NCBI GenBank assembly: GCA_964520885.1
Contig: CAZFQD010000017.1
Coordinates: 1-23,700 of the forward strand
From: CAZFQD01 sp964520885
GTDB lineage: Bacteria; Bacillota; Clostridia; Oscillospirales; SIG519
Direction of reading: 5' to 3'
DNA length: 23,700 nucleotides
The notes under the pieces were generated by a model that did no database searches, had not been told where the DNA came from, and saw nothing but the letters and a program-made list of their open reading frames with translations. This document shows, one piece after another, positions 6,890-16,073 of this stretch (positions are counted from its first letter, which is position 1; every line of letters starts with the position of its first letter). The position numbers and the translations under genes are program-made.

Positions 6890-9790
6890 ATGTATAGGTA
6901 TTTTAAAGTAGCTAAGCAATCAATATCAATAATGATAGCAATTTGTTTGTTAATAACTGGTAATTTATTTATAATTTTTAGGTCTGATATAATTGCTAAA
7001 GCTATTGATGGGGAAGATATTACATTAAATAGTGAAAATTCAAATGATAATTCTTATGAAAAATATTTAGACACATATAAAACTGCACTTAGACCAATGG
7101 ATAAAATAAATTTAGATAATAAAATGATAAAGGAAAAATCAGCAACAGGCATTGATATTCTTCCTAATTATAATGAAAAAGAGAATTTATTGAAATTAAG
7201 CGGTAGCGACAATTATGTAGTATATGAATTTGAAGTTTTGTCCGAGGGACTTTATAATATTGAAATGGAATATATCCCTTTTAGCGGTCAAAAACATTCT
7301 CAAATTAGCTTGAATATGGAAATTGACGGTAAGGTACCACATAGCCAATTAACTGGAATGGTTTTTTGTAGACCATGGGAAGAAATGGGATATTTTAAGC
7401 AGGACAGCAGAGGAAATGACCTTCAAAAAAGTCAAAATGAAAAATTCTATTGGATGTCATCTTTCTTTTTTGATTCAGAGGGCAAATACAATGATCCATT
7501 ATTGTTTTATTTTAGTAAAGAAAAACATACTATAAAAATCATAGGAGCACAAACAGATTTTATAATTAGTAATCTACAAATATCCAATGAAATGCCTGCA
7601 CCTAAATACAGTCAATTAAGCAAAGAATATTCTGAAAAAGGTTATAAAATGCCAACAGATGTTATTAAAATATTTCAAGGCGAAAATACATATTTAAAAT
7701 CCGACTCAACCATAACAGCTTTATTTGATAAAAGCGACCCTATCACTCAGCCTAATGATGCTAAGATGTTAAAGCTAAATACTATAGGCGGATTAAAATG
7801 GCAGACTCCAAGACAATGGATATCTTGGAAGGTTAAGGTTGATAAAGCAGGACTTTATCAAATTGCTATTAAAGCAAGGCAAAATTTTAAAAGTGGGTTT
7901 TTCTCTACAAGAAGATTGTATATAGATAATGAAGTTCCATTTGAGGAATGTAATGCAATAACTTTTGATTTTAAAAATATGTGGGAAAATAAAGTTTTAG
8001 GAAAAGCAAACGAACCTTATTTGTTTTTTCTTGAAGAAGGAGAGCATGAGATCAAGCTCGAAGTTGTTCCGGGTGAGTTTTCCCAAACATCAATTGCTAT
8101 TGAAAAAAGCATTTATATGCTAAATACTGTTTTGAGAAACGTTATTATGGTAGCTGGTAATACACCTGATAAATACCGTGATTATTACTTGGATAAAGAA
8201 ATACCTGGATTAGTAGCTAAGTTAAATGAGATACTTACTATTCTTAGAAAGCAAAAGGAAATAATTATAAGTATAAGTGGTAAGACCGGTGGAGAAATGG
8301 CTTATATACAAACACTTATAAATCAACTTGAGAATTTTATTAAAAATCCAGATGACTTGGCAATTAAATTAGATGCATTTAAATCAAATATTGCTAGTCT
8401 TGCGGCTTGGAATATGAAACTAAGGGAACAACCTTTAGAAATTGACTACATTTCTATTTTTACTTCTGATAAAAAGTTGCCAAATGCTAACGGGAATTTT
8501 TTTAGCAAAATATGGTTTGAAATTAATAAACTAATTTCATCATATGATAAAGATTCTGGAATAATAGGAGATTATTATTCAGAGGATGAGGCTTTGAATG
8601 TTTGGATATCAATGGGTCGTGACCAGCTTCAAATTATAAAAGAACTTGTTGATAGTGATTTTGTTGCTAATAATAAGATAAAAGTAAATGTCAATCTTGT
8701 TCCATCAGGAATAAGAGAAGCGGTTATGGCAGGTAAAGGACCCGATATTGCACTTTTTGTAGCAAGTGATGAGCCTATAAATCTTGCGTTGAGAAGCTCG
8801 CTAATTGACCTTTCAAAGTTTGATACTTTCAATGAAGTTAAGTCAAGGTTTATAAAAGATTCTATACTTCCATTTGAATTTAACAAAAAATGCTATGCTC
8901 TTCCGCTTACACAAAGCTATCCTATGCTTTTTGTTAGAACTGATATTTTTAAAGAATTAAATCTTAAAATACCTCAAACTTGGGATGATATTTATAATAT
9001 CGCTCCAAAATTGCAAAGAAAAAATATGGAAATTGGAATTCCTGCAAGTATTGGTATGTTTGCTACTTTACTATATCAAAATGGTGGGAAGTTTTTTAAT
9101 GATAGTTATACTCAAACAAATTTCAATGAAAAATATGCAATTGACGCATTTAAAACCTGGACGGATTTTTTTGTAAAGTATGATTTCCCGCTTCAATATG
9201 ATTTTTATAACAGATTTAGAATTGGAGAAATGCCAATAGGATTTGCTTCATATACAATGTATAACTTTTTTAAAGTTGCCGCACCAGAAATAAATGGGCA
9301 GTGGGTAATGGCACCTATTTGTGGAGTTATGAAGGATAATGGAGTAATTGACCGAAGTGTATGTAGTGGGGAAGTAGGTAGTTCAGGACTTGACCAGGGA
9401 GTTACAACAGCAATAATGCTAAGAGGGGTTAAAAATCAAGAAAATGCTTGGAAATTTCTTGATTGGTTTACAAATGCTAATACTCAAGCGAGTTTCGGCA
9501 TTTTGCAGGAGACAATTATGGGACCTACAGCAAGATATCCTACGGCGAATATTGAGGCATTTAAAAGATTACCTTGGAAAAATGAAGAGAAAAAGCTTTT
9601 GCTTGAACAATGGAATAATTTAAAACCTATTGAAGAGGTGCCTGGCAACTATTATGTAACAAGACATTTAAATAACGCATTTAGGCAAGTAGCTTATTTT
9701 TACGAAAATCCAGTTCATACTTTAAATAAATATAATGTTGAAATCAATAAAGAAATACTTAGGAAACGAAATGAGCTTGGTTTAAAATAG
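6890..9790 (+). CDS. Large ABC solute-binding protein with N-terminal carbohydrate-binding-like domains
   Basis: Membrane-anchored or secreted receptor for an ABC sugar importer, 966 aa, about twice the usual 400-450 aa. An N-terminal hydrophobic segment (about 8-32, IMIAICLLITGNLFIIF) acts as signal or anchor. I see no convincing lipobox. Two beta-sandwich regions follow, at about 105-230 (YVVYEFEVLSEGLYNIEMEY) and 305-420 (WISWKVKVDKAGLYQIAIKA). They resemble CBM6/35-like modules. A helical linker covers about 430-540. From about 557 to the end lies a family-1 extracellular binding fold (ALNVWISMGRDQ, then GKGPDIALF and IPQTWDDIYNIAPKL). An upstream GTG at 6878 is in frame, but AAAGGTGG (6874-6881) sits 8 nt before the ATG at 6890, which I take as the start. 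First gene of the operon, with permeases directly downstream. The ligand is probably a fucosylated or related oligosaccharide (inferred from GH95). Confidence 0.88.
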   Translation: MYRYFKVAKQSISIMIAICLLITGNLFIIFRSDIIAKAIDGEDITLNSENSNDNSYEKYLDTYKTALRPMDKINLDNKMIKEKSATGIDILPNYNEKENLLKLSGSDNYVVYEFEVLSEGLYNIEMEYIPFSGQKHSQISLNMEIDGKVPHSQLTGMVFCRPWEEMGYFKQDSRGNDLQKSQNEKFYWMSSFFFDSEGKYNDPLLFYFSKEKHTIKIIGAQTDFIISNLQISNEMPAPKYSQLSKEYSEKGYKMPTDVIKIFQGENTYLKSDSTITALFDKSDPITQPNDAKMLKLNTIGGLKWQTPRQWISWKVKVDKAGLYQIAIKARQNFKSGFFSTRRLYIDNEVPFEECNAITFDFKNMWENKVLGKANEPYLFFLEEGEHEIKLEVVPGEFSQTSIAIEKSIYMLNTVLRNVIMVAGNTPDKYRDYYLDKEIPGLVAKLNEILTILRKQKEIIISISGKTGGEMAYIQTLINQLENFIKNPDDLAIKLDAFKSNIASLAAWNMKLREQPLEIDYISIFTSDKKLPNANGNFFSKIWFEINKLISSYDKDSGIIGDYYSEDEALNVWISMGRDQLQIIKELVDSDFVANNKIKVNVNLVPSGIREAVMAGKGPDIALFVASDEPINLALRSSLIDLSKFDTFNEVKSRFIKDSILPFEFNKKCYALPLTQSYPMLFVRTDIFKELNLKIPQTWDDIYNIAPKLQRKNMEIGIPASIGMFATLLYQNGGKFFNDSYTQTNFNEKYAIDAFKTWTDFFVKYDFPLQYDFYNRFRIGEMPIGFASYTMYNFFKVAAPEINGQWVMAPICGVMKDNGVIDRSVCSGEVGSSGLDQGVTTAIMLRGVKNQENAWKFLDWFTNANTQASFGILQETIMGPTARYPTANIEAFKRLPWKNEEKKLLLEQWNNLKPIEEVPGNYYVTRHLNNAFRQVAYFYENPVHTLNKYNVEINKEILRKRNELGLK

Positions 9791-9852
9791 TATGAATGTT
9801 AAATTGTATTTTTGCAGTAATAATTTATAATTATTTTATTAGGAGTGAAAAA

Positions 9853-10755
9853 ATGGAAAGAAAATATTATATAAAGGAAATTATTAAATATAAATCTTGT
9901 TATCTTATGATAATGCCTTTTATGATTTTGTTTTTCGTTTTTATAGTATTACCTGTAATCTCATCCTTTGTTCTTAGTTTTACGAATTTTAATATGCTTG
10001 AATTGCCAAAATTTGCAGCCTTTAATAATTATATTCGTCTTTTACTTGATGATGACGTATTTTTGATTGCAATTAGAAATACTTTTGTATTTGCACTTAT
10101 AACAGGTCCTTTAGGATATTTTGCTTGCTTGATTTTTGCTTGGTTAATTAACGAACTTGGGCCTAAATTGAGGGCGGTTCTCACTTTTATATTTTATGCA
10201 CCATCAATATCAGGAACATTGTTCATTATGTGGGCTTTTATTTTCAGTGGTGACCAATATGGTTATCTTAATTATTTTTTGAATAGCTTGGGAATTATTG
10301 ATGAACCAGTTCAGTGGTTAAATAATCCAAATACAATGTTAATAATAATAATTATAGTTCAAATATGGATGAGTCTTGGAGCTTCATTTTTAGCCTTCAT
10401 TGCAGGTCTTCAAGGTGTTGATAGACAGCTTTATGAAGCGGCCGCTGTTGACGGTGTTAAGAATAGGTGGCAGGAGCTGTTTTTAATAACATTACCTTCA
10501 ATGGGACCACAACTTTTATTCGGAGCAGTAATGCAGATAAGTGCAGCATTTGCTGTAAGTTCTATTTGTATTGCATTAGCAGGTTTTCCGTCTACTGACT
10601 ATGCTGCTTTGACAATCGTATCACACATTATGGATTATGGAACAATAAGATTTGAATTAGGTTATGCTTCAGCACTTTCGTTTGTTTTGTTTTCAGTTAT
10701 TATAATAATAAATAGTGTTATACAAGCTGTTATTAAGAAATATGCTGATAGTTAA
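9853..10755 (+). CDS. Sugar ABC transporter permease, MalF/UgpA type (pair 1)
   Basis: Inner-membrane permease, 300 aa, about six membrane segments, starting with LMIMPFMILFFVFIVLPV. The EAA loop that contacts the ATPase is intact at about 194-213 (YEAAAVDGVKNRWQELFLIT, then LP). The frame is open from 9796, but AGGAG at 9841-9845 fits the ATG at 9853, giving the usual MalF-type N-terminus. It lies 62 nt after the binding-protein gene and 51 nt before its partner. It should form a heterodimer with the next protein, which together with the large binding protein makes the first importer. No ATPase gene is in the window, so a shared MsmX-like ATPase is expected elsewhere. Confidence 0.93.
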   Translation: MERKYYIKEIIKYKSCYLMIMPFMILFFVFIVLPVISSFVLSFTNFNMLELPKFAAFNNYIRLLLDDDVFLIAIRNTFVFALITGPLGYFACLIFAWLINELGPKLRAVLTFIFYAPSISGTLFIMWAFIFSGDQYGYLNYFLNSLGIIDEPVQWLNNPNTMLIIIIIVQIWMSLGASFLAFIAGLQGVDRQLYEAAAVDGVKNRWQELFLITLPSMGPQLLFGAVMQISAAFAVSSICIALAGFPSTDYAALTIVSHIMDYGTIRFELGYASALSFVLFSVIIIINSVIQAVIKKYADS

Positions 10756-10806
10756 AGTTTTTTTAGATATATTTTGATTTTGAACAAATAATTGGAAGGT
10801 GAAATA

Positions 10807-11667
10807 GTGGGATTGCTAAATAAAAGTAAATCAGGTGTTAGAAGGTCAGCATATGGTGATTTTTTTGTATTTTTAATTTTGTGTTTAGTAGCAGTATTTA
10901 TGCTTATCCCTTTTATATATGCTATAGTACAAGCATTTAAACCTATGGAGGAGATTTTTGCCTATCCGCCAAAGTTCTTTGTTGTTAATCCTACAATTGA
11001 AAACTTTTATATCCTATCTCAGCTTACCAATAATATGTGGGTACCTTTTTCAAGATATATCGTAAATACAGCTTTTATATCTGTAGTTGGTACTATTATT
11101 ACTCTTATTATCTCATCAATGGCGGCTTTTCCACTCGCTAAGTATCCATTTCCAGGAAGTAAAATTATATTTAAAATTATAATTCTATCATTGCTATTTG
11201 TTGGTCCAGTAACTAGTGTCCCACAATATGTTATTCTTGCTAAGATGGGTGCTATAAACACATATTATGCAGTTTTATTACCAGCATTAGCTAGCCCATT
11301 GGGACTATTTTTACTTAAAAACTTTATGACTCAAATTAATGATGCTATGATTGAAGCGGCAAAGATTGATGGAGCAAATATACTCACAATTTATTACAAA
11401 GTAGTAATTCCAATTGTTAGACCTGCAATATTAACATTGGTTATTCTATCATTTCAAGGATTTTGGAATAATACGGGTAGTGGTTTTATATATGATGAAG
11501 CTAAAAAGTTTCTACCTACTATTCTTAGTCAGATAGTTAGCTCTGGAATTGCAAGAGTTGGTGTTGGAGCGGCGGCTTCGGTTATAATGATGATACCACC
11601 ATTTGTTATCTTTATAATGCTTCAAAGGAGAGTTATTGAAACAATGGCTCATGCAGGAATTAAATAA
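10807..11667 (+). CDS. Carbohydrate ABC transporter permease, MalG type (pair 1)
   Basis: Inner-membrane permease, 286 aa, about six membrane segments, partner of the preceding MalF-type protein. The EAA loop is clear at about 182-200 (IEAAKIDGANILTIYYKVVI), followed by P-rich helices and the typical family ending AHAGIK. The start is a GTG at 10807, since GGAAGGTG (10794-10801) lies 5 nt upstream. A TTG at 10792 in the same frame falls before this site and is unlikely. An early segment FVFLILCLVAVFMLIPFIYA and the PPKFFVVNPTIENF periplasmic loop are typical of MalG/LacG-type proteins. It ends 21 nt before the NHL-repeat gene. Confidence 0.93.
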   Translation: MGLLNKSKSGVRRSAYGDFFVFLILCLVAVFMLIPFIYAIVQAFKPMEEIFAYPPKFFVVNPTIENFYILSQLTNNMWVPFSRYIVNTAFISVVGTIITLIISSMAAFPLAKYPFPGSKIIFKIIILSLLFVGPVTSVPQYVILAKMGAINTYYAVLLPALASPLGLFLLKNFMTQINDAMIEAAKIDGANILTIYYKVVIPIVRPAILTLVILSFQGFWNNTGSGFIYDEAKKFLPTILSQIVSSGIARVGVGAAASVIMMIPPFVIFIMLQRRVIETMAHAGIK

Positions 11668-11688
11668 TATGAAATGGAGGAGTTAAGT

Positions 11689-13158
11689 TTGAGACACAAT
11701 ATTTTTAAAAAATATGTTTTGATTGTATTACTTGCAATTATATCTTTACAAATACCAATTTTTGCCGCTCCAAGCCAATCATATACATACGATTCATATG
11801 GAAAATCAGTAGCTTCTCCTCCTGTATATGAGGTTTCGGATGTAGTTAATGGGATAAATATTGGGTGTGATTCATTGAAAAAACCTAATGATATGTTTGT
11901 AGATAAGAATGGTAGCATATATATTTTGGATACTGGAAATAACAGAGTTATAATAACAAAAAATAATTTTAAAATTGAAAAGATTATAAGTAGTTTTAAT
12001 ATAGACGGGAAAGAATCTCCTCTAAATGAACCAAAAGGTATTTATGTTGATAGTAAAGCAAATATATATGTTGCGGATACAGGTAATAATAGGGTAGTTC
12101 TTATTGATAAAGAAGGCAATATTAAGAAGCAATTATTAAAACCTAACTCCAGTGCATACGATCAAGAAAAGGATTTTTTACCTGTTAAAGTAGTAGCTGA
12201 TAGGTCTGACAATACATATATTATTTCAACTGGAATTAATGAGGGCATAATGGTATTTGACAGTGAGGCTAAATTTCAAGGGTTTTATGGAAGCAATAAG
12301 GTTGTCCAAACTACTGAGGTTTTAACAGATTTTTTTTGGAAGCAAATAATGAGTAAAGAGCAAAAAGAACAGTTGGGAAGGCAAGTCGACCCTGCGTTAA
12401 GAGCTTTAGATATTAGCGAAGATGATTTCATTTTTTCTCTTACAAATATGAATTTATCAGTGTGGGCGGATTATAAAGATGAAGCAGATAAAATTCGCAA
12501 GCTAAATCCTAAGGGCAAGGATATCCTTGTAAATAAAATGCCTGAGTACGCACAAGCCGCTTTTGAAAAAGATTCTAAAAATTTAAATTATGCAGACACA
12601 AATTATGATGAAAATGGTTTTGTTAATATAATTGATAATTTAAAGGGTAGAATTTTGCAATTTGATTCAGATATGAATTTAGTTATTGCGTTTGGTACTT
12701 TAGGCGATTATAAGGGAGCGTTTAAAAATCCTTCTGCGATAGAGTCATATAAAGAGCAATTATATGTCCTTGATTCATCAAAATGCAATATAACTATATT
12801 CAAGTTAACTGACTTTGGAGAAAAAGTTCATACTGCTATTATCGTTTATAGTGAAGGTAATTATAATGCTGCTATTACTCCTTGGAATGAGGTATTAAAG
12901 TTAAACACTAATTATGAAGCAGATTATATTGGAATAGGAAATGCATATTTAAGTCAACAAGAATATTTAAAAGCTATGGAATATTTTAAAATAGGTAGAG
13001 ATAGCAAAAAGTATAATGATGCTTTTAAATTATATAGAATTAGCGTAATCAGAAAATACTTTGCCTTTTTTGTATTAGGAATTTTGATTTTTGCACTATT
13101 TATTGTGTGGATAGTAAAAAGAAAAAAAACATTAACCGCAAATAAAGATAGAATGTGA
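11689..13158 (+). CDS. Extracytoplasmic NHL-repeat/TPR protein with C-terminal membrane anchor
   Basis: Protein of unknown role, 489 aa. A signal peptide (LIVLLAIISLQIPIFAAPS) is followed by NHL-type beta-propeller repeats. Repeat 1 is near 61-100 (KPNDMFVDKNGSIYILDTGN, then NRV) and repeat 2 near 112-150 (EPKGIYVDSKANIYVADTGN, then NRVV). Weaker blades run to about 370. About 378-440 forms a TPR-like unit (YNAAITPWNEVLKLNTNYEA, YIGIGNAYLSQQEYLKAMEY). A single membrane helix lies at about 453-474, followed by a short KRKK-rich tail. The topology therefore places the propeller outside and the C-terminus inside. I chose the TTG start at 11689 because GGAGGAG (11676-11682) is 6 nt upstream. The in-frame ATG at 11674 overlaps this site. 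NHL propellers usually mediate protein or ligand binding. It sits between transporter genes and ends 11 nt before the Yip1-like gene. Confidence 0.82.
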   Translation: MRHNIFKKYVLIVLLAIISLQIPIFAAPSQSYTYDSYGKSVASPPVYEVSDVVNGINIGCDSLKKPNDMFVDKNGSIYILDTGNNRVIITKNNFKIEKIISSFNIDGKESPLNEPKGIYVDSKANIYVADTGNNRVVLIDKEGNIKKQLLKPNSSAYDQEKDFLPVKVVADRSDNTYIISTGINEGIMVFDSEAKFQGFYGSNKVVQTTEVLTDFFWKQIMSKEQKEQLGRQVDPALRALDISEDDFIFSLTNMNLSVWADYKDEADKIRKLNPKGKDILVNKMPEYAQAAFEKDSKNLNYADTNYDENGFVNIIDNLKGRILQFDSDMNLVIAFGTLGDYKGAFKNPSAIESYKEQLYVLDSSKCNITIFKLTDFGEKVHTAIIVYSEGNYNAAITPWNEVLKLNTNYEADYIGIGNAYLSQQEYLKAMEYFKIGRDSKKYNDAFKLYRISVIRKYFAFFVLGILIFALFIVWIVKRKKTLTANKDRM

Positions 13159-13169
13159 GAGATATTTAA

Positions 13170-13787
13170 ATGAAAAAGTATAAGTATCCTTTTTATATAA
13201 TGTTTCATCCTCTAAATGGCTTTGAAGAAATGAAGTACCGAAATGGTTATTCTGTATTTATTTCAGTAGTTATTTTCATCTTTGCTGTGATGTTAGAGAT
13301 TGTAAATAAGCAGTTTACCGGAAATCAAATAGCAATTTATGATGTCGATAAGGTGGATTTGTTAATTACTCTAATTTTAAGGTTCGCTGTCATATTTATT
13401 TGGGCTATTTCTAACTGGAGTTTTTGTGTACTTATGGACGGGAAGGGGACATTTTCTAAAATATGGGTTATATCAAATTATTCATTAGTTCCTTATATAG
13501 TCATAAATTATATATGTATTATTCTAAGTAATGTTTTAATAAGAGAAGAAAGTGTTTTTCTATCATGGCTTATAATGCTTGGTATTTTGTGGAGTGTAGT
13601 ATTGATAATTACTGGGATAATGGCAATTCATGAATTTACCTTTTCAAGAACCATATATACGATTATTCTTACACTTTTAGGTATGTTAATTATTCTTTTT
13701 GTTATTTTTCTCATATTTAGTCTTTTTCAGCAGGTAACTAGCACTATCATTACTATTTTTAACGAAATAGCTTTTAGATTAAGATAG
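13170..13787 (+). CDS. Yip1-family multi-pass membrane protein
   Basis: Integral membrane protein of unknown function, 205 aa, with about five hydrophobic helices (SVFISVVIFIFAVMLEIV, LLITLILRFAVIFIWAISNW, LVPYIVINYICIILSNVL, WLIMLGILWSVVLIITGIMA, TIILTLLGMLIILFVIFLIF). The N-terminal PFYIMFHPLNGFEEMKYRN and the SNYSLVPYI motif in the middle fit bacterial Yip1-domain proteins. It starts at the ATG at 13170 with a weak GAGAG 8 nt upstream, 11 nt after the NHL-repeat gene, so translation is probably coupled. Bacterial Yip1 proteins have no defined role. The position here suggests it works with the NHL and DUF5696 proteins at the membrane. Confidence 0.8.
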   Translation: MKKYKYPFYIMFHPLNGFEEMKYRNGYSVFISVVIFIFAVMLEIVNKQFTGNQIAIYDVDKVDLLITLILRFAVIFIWAISNWSFCVLMDGKGTFSKIWVISNYSLVPYIVINYICIILSNVLIREESVFLSWLIMLGILWSVVLIITGIMAIHEFTFSRTIYTIILTLLGMLIILFVIFLIFSLFQQVTSTIITIFNEIAFRLR

Positions 13788-13821
13788 AAGAGTTTTTAAT
13801 AAATGCAGAATGGTGGTTAAT

Positions 13822-16071
13822 ATGAAATTAAAAAAAGCATGTATTATTTTAGTTTTTATTGCTTCAATATTGTCTTTTGGTGTAAATTCAACAGTTGTTT
13901 ATTCAAACAATGTAGACTCTGATATAAAAATCATTAAATCAGAAGAGATATTATTAGTTAAGACTGACTTATCAATCCCAACAGGTTATGAAATAAAAGG
14001 AGAATCGGATAATTTAGCTCTATTGCTTAATCCGTTAACCGTTGAATTTATAGTAAAAAATAAATCTACTGGCTATATTTGGTATAGTAATCCTAAAAAT
14101 AGAGAAGAAGATAAAATCGCAGCACCTATTTATAAGATTGAAATGGGTGCAACATTAATCGTAAATTATTCTGATACTAAAAAAGGGGAAACAGGCAAAT
14201 TTAATACTTTGATTGAATGTGTAAATGAAAATACAGTAAATATAGTAGATATTAAAAATGGTTTTAGAATTAATTTTTACTCTAATTACTATAAACTTTT
14301 AATACCTTTTCAAGTATATTTAGAAAATGATTATTTAAAGGCAGAAATTTTAACAAAAGAAATTAAAATAGAAGATGAAGCAATAAAGATTACATCAATT
14401 CAAATGCTACCATATTTCGGAGCGGCATTTGAAGATCAAACAGGATATATGTTTATTCCTGATGGTTCAGGTGCAATTATTAATTTTAACAATGGAAAGA
14501 AAGATGTAGGCTTATATTCAAGACCTATTTATGGTAAGGACATCGTGGATTCTCCATTAAGTAATGATTTGACTGTTGAAAATATTAAGATGCCAGTTTT
14601 TGGTTTAACTAATGGTGATAATTCCCTTTTTGCAATTGTAACTGATGATGATGAAGAGGCAAATATAAATGCTATGGTAAATGGAAACAAAACGAGTTAT
14701 TCAAATATTTATGCCAGCTTTAATACTTTAGCAAAAATAGACTATGAACTTGTGAGGAATTATGCCATTACTGTTTTTGAAAAAGGTGGAATTAAATCAC
14801 AAAAATTAGGGATTAAATACTTTTTCTTATCAGGAGAGAATTCAAATTATAGTGGAATGGCAAGAAAATACAATGATTATTTAATAAATACAGAAGGCTT
14901 TAAAGTAAAACCCAAAAAAGACAATGCATTATTCATAGATTTATATGCTGGTGTAATGAAAACAAAATCAATTCTTGGATTTAAGGTAAATACAATTCAA
15001 AAGTTTACAACTCCAAATGAGGCAAAAATAATTGCTGATGAGCTAAAAAAATCTGGTGTTAATAATATTGTGATACGCTACAATAATTGGAACGATGATG
15101 AACTTTATGAAATGCTACCCACAAAGGCTGTTTTTTCAAATGGGTTTAATATAAAAATTAAAAAGTTTATAAATGATTTTAGCTCTGAAAATGTTGATTT
15201 TTACCCAGCGGTTAACAGATTTTTGACATTTAGAAAACCGCAAAATATATTCAGTACCAGTTTTGACATAGTAACAGATTTAGTTGGAATTTCTGTTCGT
15301 AGATATGATTACGATTTAGGGTTAGGCAAGAGATTAGGAGCACCATTTTATATTTCGAAGATTAATGTGTTTGAAAATAATATGGGGAAATTTATAAATA
15401 GTGTTAATAAAGAAGGATTCAGCAAATTGGCTGTAAGTGATATTGGAAATACGCTTTTTAGCGACATAGGCTCATCAGTTTATAAGAAGAATGATATAAA
15501 AAAAGTAATGGTTAAATTCCTTGAAGCATTTCATAAAAATCTTGATAAAATGCTACTTGAAAACCCAAACATTTATGCAGCAAAATTTGCAGATGATATT
15601 ATTTATATGCCTATTTCATCTAGCGGACAAGACTTAATAGATGAAGATGTGCCATTTATTCAAATTGCATTAAGTAATATTGTGCGTTATTCAGCAAAAC
15701 CAATAAATCAAAGTAGCGACCCAGATAAAATGTTTTTAAAGACTATTGAAACAGGAAGTATGGCATCTTTTGCATGGATTTATAAAGATGCAGTGCTATT
15801 AAAAAATACATCGTTGGATTATTTATATAGTGCAAATTATAAAACATGGATTGAAACTGCTTCCGCTTCGTATAAGGAATTAGACAGTATATATAAAGCT
15901 ACACAAAATTCAAAAATATATTCACATACCAAATTAGAAAATGGTATATATATAACAAAGTATGAAAATGGATTAGAAGTTTATGTTAACTATTCGGACA
16001 TTGATTTTCAATTGAAAAATGGTGGAATAGTTAAAGCTTATAGGTATCTACTATTAAAGGTTGGTGAGTAA
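13822..16071 (+). CDS. Secreted DUF5696-type protein, possible TIM-barrel glycan-active enzyme
   Basis: Extracytoplasmic protein of 749 aa, role unknown. Signal peptide at the N-terminus (ACIILVFIASILSFGVNSTV). Residues about 40-330 are beta-rich and include the hallmark FIPDGSGAIINFNNGKKDVG, followed by LYSRPIYGKD, typical of DUF5696. The second half (about 370-690) alternates strands and helices in TIM-barrel fashion (FTTPNEAKIIADELKKSGVN, NIVIRYNNW, VDFYPAVNRF, KLAVSDIGNTLFSDIG, PFIQIALSNIVRYSAKP). That layout resembles glycoside hydrolases but I could not assign a GH family or catalytic residues. An ATG at 13810 is in frame, but the GGTGG preceding 13822 fits the second ATG. It sits 2 nt upstream of the second permease pair, so its job is probably linked to that importer. 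Confidence 0.78.
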   Translation: MKLKKACIILVFIASILSFGVNSTVVYSNNVDSDIKIIKSEEILLVKTDLSIPTGYEIKGESDNLALLLNPLTVEFIVKNKSTGYIWYSNPKNREEDKIAAPIYKIEMGATLIVNYSDTKKGETGKFNTLIECVNENTVNIVDIKNGFRINFYSNYYKLLIPFQVYLENDYLKAEILTKEIKIEDEAIKITSIQMLPYFGAAFEDQTGYMFIPDGSGAIINFNNGKKDVGLYSRPIYGKDIVDSPLSNDLTVENIKMPVFGLTNGDNSLFAIVTDDDEEANINAMVNGNKTSYSNIYASFNTLAKIDYELVRNYAITVFEKGGIKSQKLGIKYFFLSGENSNYSGMARKYNDYLINTEGFKVKPKKDNALFIDLYAGVMKTKSILGFKVNTIQKFTTPNEAKIIADELKKSGVNNIVIRYNNWNDDELYEMLPTKAVFSNGFNIKIKKFINDFSSENVDFYPAVNRFLTFRKPQNIFSTSFDIVTDLVGISVRRYDYDLGLGKRLGAPFYISKINVFENNMGKFINSVNKEGFSKLAVSDIGNTLFSDIGSSVYKKNDIKKVMVKFLEAFHKNLDKMLLENPNIYAAKFADDIIYMPISSSGQDLIDEDVPFIQIALSNIVRYSAKPINQSSDPDKMFLKTIETGSMASFAWIYKDAVLLKNTSLDYLYSANYKTWIETASASYKELDSIYKATQNSKIYSHTKLENGIYITKYENGLEVYVNYSDIDFQLKNGGIVKAYRYLLLKVGE

Positions 16072-16073
16072 AT

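Noticed and set aside
9796..9852. Upstream extension of the first permease (19 residues).
   Set aside because: No ribosome binding site at 9796, while AGGAG at 9841 fits the ATG at 9853.
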